Shown here piece after piece: positions 16,445 through 24,020 of a stretch of 64,000 bases of DNA; the stretch's first letter is position 1; the number at the start of each line of letters is the position of its first letter. The stretch comes from LZORAL124-50-18 sp051208045 (lineage in GTDB: Bacteria; Pseudomonadota; Gammaproteobacteria; Pseudomonadales; Oleiphilaceae). The position numbers and the translations under genes were made by a program. The stretch is from contig JBPJFY010000001.1 of assembly GCA_051208045.1 (NCBI GenBank), positions 310,001 to 374,000 on the forward strand, read 5' to 3'. The notes beneath the pieces were generated by a model that worked only from the letters and a program-made list of their open reading frames with translations, made no database searches and was not told where the DNA came from.

Positions 16445-18061
16445 TTACAACCTCGCCACGCCGAATGTCGCGGACCGCAGCGGTCTGTTTTCTGCCTCGC
16501 GGCAAATGTCCAGCAAAAAGGCCAGCAACTTGCGGGTATCGCGCGGGTCAATCAAGCCGTCGTCCCAGAGTCGTGCCGTACCAAACAATGCGGTAGACCC
16601 TTTTTCCAGCTTTTCAGCGGTCGCTTTCTCGATGACATCCAGCATTTTCGGGTCGGGTGTCATGCCCATTTTGGTCTGTTTTTCTTCCGTTACGATGCGC
16701 AACACCTTACCGGCCTGGGCGCCGCCCATGACAGCGGTTTTACTGTTCGGCCAGGCAAAAATGAATCGCGGATCCAGCCCGCGGCCACACATGGCATAGT
16801 TACCCGCGCCGTAGGAGCCCCCGACCACGATGGTCAATTTGGGTACCTTGGCGTTTGCGACGGCCTGGATCATTTTGGAGCCGTGCTTGATCACGCCGTT
16901 TTGTTCTGAATCGGTACCCACCATGAATCCGGTGGTGTTGTGGAAAAACAGGATGGCAATATTGGCCTGCTCACACAGCTGAATAAACTGTGCGGCTTTT
17001 GCTGCGCCTTTGGGCGTGATGGGGCCGTTGTTGCCGATAATGCCGCATTGGTAGCCCTCAATCTTGAGGTAGCCACACACCGTTTGGTTGTCGAACTCCG
17101 GTTTAAAGTCCAGAAATTCGGAATTATCCGCAATACGTGCCACGATTTCCCGTACGTCATAGGGTTTTTTCGGATCACTGGGCACCAGGCCAATAAGCTC
17201 GTCCGGGGAGTGGCGTGGTGGCTGCCAGGCCGGACGCTGTAAGGCAGGCAGCTGTTGGTTCCAGGGTAAAGACGCCATGATTTCCCGGGCAATGCGAATA
17301 CCGTCCGCATCGTCTTCGGCAAGATATTCTGCCGTACCTGCGATCTGGCTGTGCATCTCTGCGCCACCCAGTTCTTCGTCGGTGGCAATTTCACCGGTGG
17401 CGGCACGCAGGAGGGGCGGCCCGGCCAGAAACATTTTGGCCTTACCCCGCACAGTGACGACATAGTCGGACAAGCCAGGCTGATAAGCGCCGCCCGCCGT
17501 GGCATTGCCGTGCACGACGGTCACCTGAGGAATACCCGCCGCCGACATGCGCGCTTGATTGGCAAACCCGCGCGCGCCCAGCACGAATATGTCGGTGGCG
17601 TAGTTCAAATTCGCACCGCCACTTTCTGCCAAGGTAACGACCGGAAGCTTGTTTTCCATGGCGATCGCCTGCAATCGTAAAGATTTATCCAGGCCTGCCG
17701 GGGAGATGGTGCCCCCTTTAATCGCACTGTTGTTTACAACCACCAGACACCGAATACCGCTGACGTAACCAATGCCGGCAATGATGCCGCCACCCGCCAT
17801 GGAGCCATCTTTGTCATCATGCATTTTATAGCCAGCCAGAGAACTCAGCTCCAGAAAGGGCGCATTGCGGTCGAGTAACAGATTGAGGCGCTCCCGGGGC
17901 AGGAGTTTTCCGCGCTTATGAAACTTTTCCCTGGCTTCATTGGCTTTATCCACCACTTTTTGCTCGACATTACGAAATTCGGTGATGTAACCGAGCATGG
18001 CTTCCTGATTGTGTGCAAAGTCTTCACTGGTTGTTTCGATTTGAGATTGAATCACTGGCAT
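16445..18061 (-). CDS. atuC: Geranyl-CoA carboxylase beta (carboxyltransferase) subunit
   Basis: The protein has 538 residues. Carboxyltransferase motifs are present throughout: KRGKLLPRERLNLLLD, SAIKGGTISP, ESGGANL, GNATAGGAYQPG and the GGSYGAGNYAMCGR block. By alignment from memory to 3-methylcrotonyl-CoA carboxylase, the phenylalanine in its HFGRIF segment corresponds to G162 here (FVLGARGFANQ). A Phe-to-Gly change at the acyl pocket is known to let geranyl-CoA fit. This supports geranyl-CoA rather than methylcrotonyl-CoA as substrate. It lies 33 bases after atuB and 90 bases before atuD in one leftward operon. Confidence 0.82.
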   Translation of the reverse strand: MPVIQSQIETTSEDFAHNQEAMLGYITEFRNVEQKVVDKANEAREKFHKRGKLLPRERLNLLLDRNAPFLELSSLAGYKMHDDKDGSMAGGGIIAGIGYVSGIRCLVVVNNSAIKGGTISPAGLDKSLRLQAIAMENKLPVVTLAESGGANLNYATDIFVLGARGFANQARMSAAGIPQVTVVHGNATAGGAYQPGLSDYVVTVRGKAKMFLAGPPLLRAATGEIATDEELGGAEMHSQIAGTAEYLAEDDADGIRIAREIMASLPWNQQLPALQRPAWQPPRHSPDELIGLVPSDPKKPYDVREIVARIADNSEFLDFKPEFDNQTVCGYLKIEGYQCGIIGNNGPITPKGAAKAAQFIQLCEQANIAILFFHNTTGFMVGTDSEQNGVIKHGSKMIQAVANAKVPKLTIVVGGSYGAGNYAMCGRGLDPRFIFAWPNSKTAVMGGAQAGKVLRIVTEEKQTKMGMTPDPKMLDVIEKATAEKLEKGSTALFGTARLWDDGLIDPRDTRKLLAFLLDICREAENRPLRSATFGVARL

Positions 18062-18094
18062 GGCTACATTCGCTTCACAAGGTAAGTGTGGGTG

Positions 18095-18973
18095 TCATTG
18101 TTTATCGGCGTCTTCCTGCAAGACCTCTGGAATCACCGCGCGGTGAAATCCGTTGTACGAGACTGAGTTTTTGGCCTTGGCGAGGGGCCACACACGGCCG
18201 CCCTGAGAGGCTGCGCCATCAATGCGGAGTGTGTCTCCGCTGATGAAGTTCGCGCCTTCGCTGAGCAAAAAACAGATCACGGAGCTGACTTCGGATTCGG
18301 TGCCCATGCGTTTGAGCGGGACGTTGTCTTTCAGGCCGCGAATCCAGGATTTCATGTGGGCAGGGTAGGTGTCCATGCCGCTGGTGGCGACCCAGCCGGG
18401 CGCGATGGCGTTTACCCGCACGCCGGACGCGCCCCATTCCACCGCAGCGGTTTGTGTGAAGTTGACCATCCCGGCCCGTGCTGCGCCGGAATGGCCCATA
18501 CCGGGCATGCCGCCCCACATGTCTGCTACGATGTTCACGATAGCGCCCCCGTGTTTTTGCATGCTCTGCAAGTACACTTCCTTGGCGACCAGGAAGCCGC
18601 CGGTCAGGTTCGTGCGCACGACGGTTTCCCATCCCTTCTGATTAATCGCTGTCAGTGGTGCCGGGAACTGACCTCCGGCATTGTTCACCAGCCCGTGAAT
18701 GGTGCCTCGGGTTTTGACGATGTCTTGAACCGTGGCTTTGACCGCCTCCTCATCGCGAATATCGCAGGAGTGCATGGTCAGCTGATAGCCATCTTCTTCA
18801 AACTCGGCTGCTACGGCTTCCAGCTTGTCGAGTTTGCGCCCGACAATGGACACATCGGCACCCAGGGACGCCAGCTCGTGCGCGACACAGCGCCCGATGC
18901 CGCTGCCACCGCCTGTGACAACAATATTTCGGTCCTTGAAAAGGTCGGATCGGTAGATCGATTGGTACGGCAT
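18095..18973 (-). CDS. atuB: Short-chain dehydrogenase, AtuB-like
   Basis: About 292 residues from the ATG that begins MPYQSIYRSDLF. An upstream in-frame extension is rejected because it crosses the promoter and operator. TGGGSGIG binds the cofactor, NNAG follows, and the C-terminal part has AIAPGWVATSGMDTY and SGDTLRIDGAASQGG, as in enoyl-CoA-reductase-like SDRs. The usual catalytic Tyr-x3-Lys is not plain: the equivalent stretch reads HSGAARAGMVNFT, so its chemistry may differ from classical SDRs. As first gene of the operon it occupies the atuB place. Confidence 0.72.
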   Translation of the reverse strand: MPYQSIYRSDLFKDRNIVVTGGGSGIGRCVAHELASLGADVSIVGRKLDKLEAVAAEFEEDGYQLTMHSCDIRDEEAVKATVQDIVKTRGTIHGLVNNAGGQFPAPLTAINQKGWETVVRTNLTGGFLVAKEVYLQSMQKHGGAIVNIVADMWGGMPGMGHSGAARAGMVNFTQTAAVEWGASGVRVNAIAPGWVATSGMDTYPAHMKSWIRGLKDNVPLKRMGTESEVSSVICFLLSEGANFISGDTLRIDGAASQGGRVWPLAKAKNSVSYNGFHRAVIPEVLQEDADKQ

Positions 18974-19020
18974 AGGCTGGATCTCGTTGTTCAAAAAAAG
19001 GTTGTTCGATGATGGGGATA

Positions 19021-19071
19021 ACAATACCAAGCAAGCGCTTGGTTTGTAAAGAGGGAAATTTGCAGTAAAAT
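19021..19071. promoter_or_regulatory. Divergent atuB/atuR promoters with palindromic TetR operator
   Basis: The inverted repeat ACCAAGC-AAGC-GCTTGGT lies at 19026-19043. Leftwards, TTTACA (19050-19045), an 18-base spacer and TATTGT (19026-19021) make a promoter for atuB with the operator almost exactly filling the spacer. Rightwards, TTGTAA (19044-19049), a 16-base spacer and TAAAAT (19066-19071) make a promoter for atuR just beside it. A TetR dimer bound here would shut both. In P. aeruginosa AtuR is a repressor that binds inverted repeats in the atuR-atuA gap. Confidence 0.65.
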
Positions 19072-19138
19072 ACGTCGAACGCCAAGACAATCCGTTTCGG
19101 TGCTGAGTGAATGGACCTATAGAAGGCAGTAACCTTGC

Positions 19139-19741
19139 ATGAATGAATTAGAAACCCTCGTCGCCCGTGGCAGCATCACTGACCCTTCTTCCGCGCGTGG
19201 ACGCCTGCTGACCAAAGCCGCGCATCTGTTTCGCGTCAAAGGCTATGAACGTACGACCGTGCGGGACCTGGCCGCCGAAGTGGGGATTCAATCCGGCAGC
19301 ATTTTTCATCACTTTAAAACCAAAGAAGAGATCTTGCGCGCAGTGATGGAGGAAACGGTCCTGTACAATACGGAACGGATGCGTTCGGCATTGGCCCGAT
19401 GTGCCAATGGCCGGGAAAAAGTGTTGGCGCTGATCAAATGTGAGCTGGAGTCGATTAACGGGCAAACCGGTGAAGCCATGGCGGTGCTGGTTTACGAATG
19501 GCGGAGCCTCACCGAGACCAGTCAGGAGCGCATCCTCAGTTTGCGGGAGATTTATGAGCAGTTGTGGCTGGATGCGTTGAATCAGGCCAGAACGGAAGGC
19601 GATGTGGTTGGGGATACCTTTGTGCTGCGACGATTTCTCACCGGCGCGCTGAGCTGGAGCACCACCTGGTTCAAGCCAGGGGGCAATATGTCGTTGGATC
19701 AACTGGCGGAACAGGCATTACTGCTGGCGATCAAATCATGA
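19139..19741 (+). CDS. atuR: TetR-family regulator, AtuR-like
   Basis: The protein has 200 residues. The N-terminal helix-turn-helix is standard for TetR (AAHLFRVKGYERTTVRDLAAEVGIQSGSIFHHFKTKEEIL). The C-terminal ligand domain is helical (YEWRSLTETSQERILSLREIYEQLW). It is divergent from the atu-like operon with a palindromic operator in the gap, the arrangement of Pseudomonas atuR. The inducer is probably a terpenoid acyl-CoA, by analogy only. The hybrid kinase gene follows 12 bases later, so the two may be cotranscribed. Confidence 0.8.
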   Translation: MNELETLVARGSITDPSSARGRLLTKAAHLFRVKGYERTTVRDLAAEVGIQSGSIFHHFKTKEEILRAVMEETVLYNTERMRSALARCANGREKVLALIKCELESINGQTGEAMAVLVYEWRSLTETSQERILSLREIYEQLWLDALNQARTEGDVVGDTFVLRRFLTGALSWSTTWFKPGGNMSLDQLAEQALLLAIKS

Positions 19742-19753
19742 GGGGAAGGGAAT

Positions 19754-21571
19754 TTGATCAGGCACTCTGTCTCGGAGATGGGAAAAATCATCTCGCGGGA
19801 GCGGCGCGTGTTGGCACAGATTCGTCACGGCTATCATTGGCTGCAGTTTTCACAGCCTTTCGAGCGGGAATACCGGCGTTGGCGATTTCAGGGGATTAAA
19901 GAGCGTACGCGTCCCGTCGGACTGTCCGTGATTGTTTTGTTTCTCCTGTACTCCATTGTGGATTATCAGGTGTTTCCGGATCAGATTTACCTGGTGTCGA
20001 TCAGTTTGCGCCTGTTTCTGGTGTGCCCGGTCGTCGGCGTGTTGATCTGGGCCAGCTACCAGGATTGGTCGGAGTCGAAATTCCTCAAGCTCTATATGGC
20101 GGCCTATCTGGTGACAGGCCTCGGCCTGTGTCTCATGATTTTTGCGTCGCATCTGCAAAAATTCTGGATGCCCTATGATGGTTTGCTGCTGCTGCTCATG
20201 GGCGGCTACTTTCTCTTTGGCATGCCGTTCTGGCACATTGTGATCGCTTCCTGGCTGTATCTGCCCATGTATGCGGCCTTTGAGAGCTTCACCCCGTTCC
20301 CTGTGGATGAGCTGCAATACAATCTCGTTTTTATGGCGACCGCCAACTGCATCGGCATGGTGGGCGTGTATCTGCTGGAATACAATCACCGCACGCTGTT
20401 TCTTAATCGTCTCCTGCTGCAACTGGGCATGCAGAAAGCGGCGGCAGACAGCCTGGCAAAATCGCGTTTTATCGCAGCGGCGAGTCACGACTTACGCCAG
20501 CCGTTGCATGCGTTGCACCTGATGCTGGAAAATCTGGCGGAAGAAGTCCCCGACGCCCACCGACGGCTGGTGATGAAAGCCCAGGAGTCTGCGAGCCAGT
20601 TAGGCAGCATGATGGGCAGTATTCTGGATCAGTCCAAGCTGAGCTTTGGCGTGGTAAAGCCCGAACGTGAAAACTTTTCTTTGAGTGGCTTGCTGCTGCA
20701 TCTGGGGACCGAGATGCAGCCTGCGGCCGAGCGCGCCGGGATGGAGTTGCGTTATTCCGGCTGTGACGATGCCTATACTTTCACTGACCGGCATCTGCTG
20801 GAACGGATTCTCCGCAATTTGCTGACCAATGCATTCAATCACAGCGGTGGGACGCGGGTGGCGCTGACGTTGACTTCCGAGCAAGGGGTGTGGCTGGTGT
20901 CGGTGAAGGATGATGGTAAAGGCATCGCCGAGGCAGACAGGAGTGTCGTCTTCGAGGAATTTAATCAGGGCTCGCAGGCGTCGGGCAAAGCCGGGAGAGG
21001 AAATACAGGCGTCGGGCTGGGGCTGGCGATCGTTCGGCAGCTGTCCGATTTGCTGGGCATGACCCTGACGCTGGCGTCCGAGCCGGGTGCTGGATGTGAA
21101 TTTACCTTGCGTATTCCCAAAGCCCAAAAGTTGCCGGAGCGCTCTGAAGTGTCTGTGATGCCGCCGGTGGCGATGCCATCGACCGCGCCGGTGTTGGCGA
21201 AGCCACTCGACGGACGGCGTGTACTTCTGGTGGAAGATAACCGACAGGCCTGTGACTCCATGGCTGAATTGCTTATGAAGTGGGGCTATGCGTGCGAAAA
21301 GTTTTATGATGCGGAATCGGTGATGGCATCTCCCCATTGCCCGGACATCGTGGTGGCGGATTACCATTTGCCGAACGATCGCACCGGTGAGCAGGTGCTT
21401 TCCGACATTCACGCGCGCTTCGGCGAGGATATTCATGGGGTGATCATGACCGCCGACATGGATGTCGCGAAGCGCATCCGCCACGCGGGCAACTACGCCG
21501 TACTCAACAAACCCGTTGCGCCGGTCAAACTGAAAATGCAGCTGGAACAGTTTCAGCGCTTAGGTGAGTAA
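19754..21571 (+). CDS. Membrane hybrid histidine kinase with C-terminal receiver
   Basis: The protein has 605 residues from a TTG start, preferred because AGGGGAAGGG lies just before it; an ATG at 19778 is the alternative. Several membrane segments span about residues 50-215 (LSVIVLFLLYSIVDY, then LVTGLGLCLMIFA, then LLLLLMGGYFLFG). The phosphoacceptor H245 is in SHDLRQPLHAL. The ATPase domain has NLLTNAFNHS and VGLGLAIVRQL. A receiver follows with D536 (VVADYHLPNDRTG) and NKPVAPVKL. Kinases of this HDLRQPLHAL type usually work with LuxR-type regulators, and one is encoded convergently with a 12-base overlap. It follows atuR closely, so it might sense a terpenoid or membrane state. Confidence 0.82.
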   Translation: MIRHSVSEMGKIISRERRVLAQIRHGYHWLQFSQPFEREYRRWRFQGIKERTRPVGLSVIVLFLLYSIVDYQVFPDQIYLVSISLRLFLVCPVVGVLIWASYQDWSESKFLKLYMAAYLVTGLGLCLMIFASHLQKFWMPYDGLLLLLMGGYFLFGMPFWHIVIASWLYLPMYAAFESFTPFPVDELQYNLVFMATANCIGMVGVYLLEYNHRTLFLNRLLLQLGMQKAAADSLAKSRFIAAASHDLRQPLHALHLMLENLAEEVPDAHRRLVMKAQESASQLGSMMGSILDQSKLSFGVVKPERENFSLSGLLLHLGTEMQPAAERAGMELRYSGCDDAYTFTDRHLLERILRNLLTNAFNHSGGTRVALTLTSEQGVWLVSVKDDGKGIAEADRSVVFEEFNQGSQASGKAGRGNTGVGLGLAIVRQLSDLLGMTLTLASEPGAGCEFTLRIPKAQKLPERSEVSVMPPVAMPSTAPVLAKPLDGRRVLLVEDNRQACDSMAELLMKWGYACEKFYDAESVMASPHCPDIVVADYHLPNDRTGEQVLSDIHARFGEDIHGVIMTADMDVAKRIRHAGNYAVLNKPVAPVKLKMQLEQFQRLGE

Positions 21572-22255
21572 TCCCATGCGGGTCGCCACATTCACACACT
21601 CTGTGCGGTTGTGGACATTCAACGCACTGAACAGTGCTTTCAGATGACTCTTGACGGTGTGCTCGGTGAGACCCAGCGTTGAACAGATTTTTTTGTTGGG
21701 TAAGCCTGCCGCAAGCAAGCTTAGTACCTCCTGCTGCCGGGGAGTGATGTGGAGGTCATCGGCTGCCGAGGCATCTTCCTGTTGGTAGAAGGCAGGCAGC
21801 CAGATCTCACCGCTGAAAATGTGGTCGATTGCACCCAGAATCTCCTTGGAGCTGCTGGCTTTGCTGATGAAACCCCGCGCCCCTGCCTGCAGTGCGGCAT
21901 TGACATCAGCAATCCGTTCGGAGGCAGACAGGACGGCCGAAGGCACAAGAATACCGTGCTGTGTCATTTGGTTCAGCAAGGTTAAACCATCCGCATCCGG
22001 CAGATGAAGATCCACCAGCACAAGATCAATGTCGAAACGGTTCTGCAGCAGGTGCCACGCCTGTTGCACCGTGTGGCAGGCATGAATGTGGCTGTCTTGT
22101 GTCAGGCGGCTTAAAGAAAGACTCAGCCCTTCCACATAGAGCGGATGATCGTCCACCAACAGCACCCGAATGGGGGCATGCACCAGCGGATCAGATCTCA
22201 AAGCCTGTTCTCTATGGTCTGACTGATGCACTCCCTGGCGTACGGTCATGGTCAT
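21560..22255 (-). CDS. LuxR/NarL-type response regulator
   Basis: About 231 residues from the ATG at 22255, chosen because AAGGA lies nine bases before it. The receiver has VLLVDDHPLYVEG, the phosphorylation site D82 in LVLVDLHLPDADG and the lysine in FISKASS. The output domain is a GerE helix-turn-helix (LTPRQQEVL-like ITPRQQEVLSLLAAGLPNKKI, then LTEHTVKSHLKALFSALNV). Its 3' end overlaps the hybrid kinase gene by 12 bases, so the two are a likely pair. Targets are unknown. It is divergent from pilU. Confidence 0.85.
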   Translation of the reverse strand: MTMTVRQGVHQSDHREQALRSDPLVHAPIRVLLVDDHPLYVEGLSLSLSRLTQDSHIHACHTVQQAWHLLQNRFDIDLVLVDLHLPDADGLTLLNQMTQHGILVPSAVLSASERIADVNAALQAGARGFISKASSSKEILGAIDHIFSGEIWLPAFYQQEDASAADDLHITPRQQEVLSLLAAGLPNKKICSTLGLTEHTVKSHLKALFSALNVHNRTECVNVATRMGLLT

Positions 22256-22320
22256 AGCAGATGTCCTTGTTTTTTTTATCGGTCTACTTTTTCGGCAATT
22301 TGTACCAATTGTAAGCAAAT

Positions 22321-22329
22321 TTATCCACA
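22321..22329 (+). promoter_or_regulatory. Perfect DnaA-box sequence
   Basis: TTATCCACA is an exact match to the E. coli high-affinity DnaA box. It lies in the AT-rich gap between the response regulator and pilU. Only one copy is visible, so it is not an origin. DnaA might act as a regulator here, or the match may be chance. Confidence 0.3.
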
Positions 22330-22456
22330 GATACTGAGACTCGCTTCCCGATTCGGTGTCTTATTGTTCCGATCATGCTGTGTTCGAATTTTATTTTTTC
22401 GCAACCTAAACCAGGGTGAACTATGGTTAATAAAAAAAATAAACGCGGGTGATACG

Positions 22457-23653
22457 ATGAAATTTGATGAGTATTTGACGGTACTGGCAAAGAATGATGG
22501 TTCTGACTTGTATCTCAGCACCGGTGCGCCACCCTGTGCCAAGTTTCATGGGAAGCTGCGACCGATAGAAAAAGTGCCGATGCCTGCGGGCGCGATCAAA
22601 GACATCGCCTGGCACATCATGGATGAGGAGCAGCGAGACCAGTTCGAACATGAGCTGGAAATGAATCTTGCTTACAGTATTCCTGGTGTCGGACGCTTTC
22701 GTGTCAACATCTTCAAGCAGCGAAATGAGATTTCCATGGTTGCCCGGAACATTGTCACGGTAATACCCAGTGCCGAGTCGCTGGGATTACCCGATGTTCT
22801 CAAAGAAACCATCATGAACAAGCGCGGGCTGATTTTGTTCGTCGGGGCCACCGGCTCCGGGAAATCCACGTCGCTGGCGGCGTTGATCGATTATCGTAAT
22901 TCCAACAGCGGTGGGCATATCATTACGATTGAAGATCCGGTCGAGTTCATTCATCACCACAAAAAGTCGGTGATTAACCAGCGTGAGGTGGGGGTGGATA
23001 CCCGAAGCTATCATGCGGCGTTGAAGAACACACTGCGGCAGGCCCCGGATGTGATTCTGATCGGCGAGATTCGTGACCGGGAAACCATGGAACATGCCCT
23101 GGCGTTTGCTGAAACAGGACACTTGTGTATTTCCACACTGCACGCCAACAACGCCAACCAGGCGCTGGACCGCATCATCAATTTTTTTCCGGAAGAGCGA
23201 CGCCCCCAGTTGCTCATGGATCTTGCGCTCAATTTGCGTGCCTTTATCTCCCAGCGGCTGGTGCCCACCATGGATGGTAAACGCTGTGCGGCGATCGAAA
23301 TTCTGTTAGGAACGCCCACGGTCAGTGAGCTGATCATGCGCGGCGAAGTGGAGGGCATCAAGGAGATTATGCAGAAATCCGAGAACCTGGGTATGCAAAC
23401 CTTCGATGCTGCGCTTTTCAAGCTCTACAATGCCGGAAAAATCACGATGGAAGAAGCGCTGCGAAATGCCGATTCTGCCAACAACCTGCGGTTGCGGATC
23501 AAACTGCATGCGCAGGGCAGCAGTGGTGCACCGGAACCGGAAGCCAATGAAGGTGCCAAGCCCATTGTGAAGCCCTCAGCAAGCGCTTCCGGGGGCGGTC
23601 TCTCCCTCTCGTTGGAAAGCATCGACGAGGAAGACGATGAGCCAGAGGTCTAA
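22457..23653 (+). CDS. pilU: Type IV pilus retraction ATPase PilU
   Basis: About 398 residues from the ATG beginning MKFDEYLTVLAKNDGSDLYLSTG. Walker A is GATGSGKST at 130-138. The Asp and His boxes are recognisable (HIITIEDPVEFIHHHK; EIRDRETMEHALAFAETGHLCISTLHANNANQALDRIINFF). The length and the tail ALRNADSANNLRLRIKL fit PilU rather than PilT. The last 40 residues are Glu/Ser-rich and low in complexity. PilU works with PilT in pilus retraction. No pilT lies beside it here, whereas many genomes have pilT-pilU together. Confidence 0.88.
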   Translation: MKFDEYLTVLAKNDGSDLYLSTGAPPCAKFHGKLRPIEKVPMPAGAIKDIAWHIMDEEQRDQFEHELEMNLAYSIPGVGRFRVNIFKQRNEISMVARNIVTVIPSAESLGLPDVLKETIMNKRGLILFVGATGSGKSTSLAALIDYRNSNSGGHIITIEDPVEFIHHHKKSVINQREVGVDTRSYHAALKNTLRQAPDVILIGEIRDRETMEHALAFAETGHLCISTLHANNANQALDRIINFFPEERRPQLLMDLALNLRAFISQRLVPTMDGKRCAAIEILLGTPTVSELIMRGEVEGIKEIMQKSENLGMQTFDAALFKLYNAGKITMEEALRNADSANNLRLRIKLHAQGSSGAPEPEANEGAKPIVKPSASASGGGLSLSLESIDEEDDEPEV

Positions 23654-23663
23654 GAGCGCGGAC

Positions 23664-24020
23664 TCACCCTCCGGAGCGTTTGACGGTGAAGCCCTCTTTT
23701 TGCAGCAGCGGGATCACGATGTCTCGCTTGTCCCCCTGTATCTCGATGGTGTGATCTTTCACCGAGCCCCCCGTACCGCACTTCTTTTTCAGTGTTTTGC
23801 ACACATCTTTCAGCTCGGCTGCGGTCTTCAGTATGCCGGTAATGACGGTGACCGCGGATCCTTTTCTGCCCTTGGTGCTGAGCGAAACCCGCACAATGCC
23901 ATCGCCTTCCGGAACCGCATCCGCTTTGCATGTGCAGGCATCCACCGGGTTTTCACAATTCGGGCAAGTGCGTCCGGTTTCTGTGGAATAAACCAGTCGG
24001 GAGAGTTTTTCTTTCATCAT
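23664..24020 (-). CDS. yciH: YciH/SUI1-family translation factor
   Basis: The protein has 118 residues. An N-terminal Cys motif (CPNCENPVDACTCK) resembles a zinc ribbon. The SUI1 domain follows (VRVSLSTKGRKGSAVTVITGI, then LKDVCKTLKKKCGTGGSVKDHTIEIQGDKRD). This is the bacterial relative of eIF1, thought to affect start-site fidelity. The start codon shares one base with the stop of the upstream diguanylate cyclase gene (TGATG). Convergent with pilU, with ten bases between the stops. Confidence 0.88.
   Translation of the reverse strand: MMKEKLSRLVYSTETGRTCPNCENPVDACTCKADAVPEGDGIVRVSLSTKGRKGSAVTVITGILKTAAELKDVCKTLKKKCGTGGSVKDHTIEIQGDKRDIVIPLLQKEGFTVKRSGG

Noticed and set aside
11454..19000. 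Leucine degradation (liu) cluster
   Set aside because: There is no HMG-CoA lyase and no MerR-type regulator. The gene order, two SDR genes, TetR regulator and the Gly in the beta subunit favour the terpene cluster.
18974..19090. N-terminal extension of the first atu gene
   Set aside because: It would cross the promoter and operator; the SDR fold starts just after MPYQSIYRSDLF.
20600..21484. Minus-strand open frame inside the hybrid kinase
   Set aside because: Antisense of conserved kinase and receiver motifs; His/Arg-rich translation.
22226..22456. N-terminal extension of pilU
   Set aside because: The frame is open upstream, but the translation there is unlike the family and the protein start at 22457 matches PilU.
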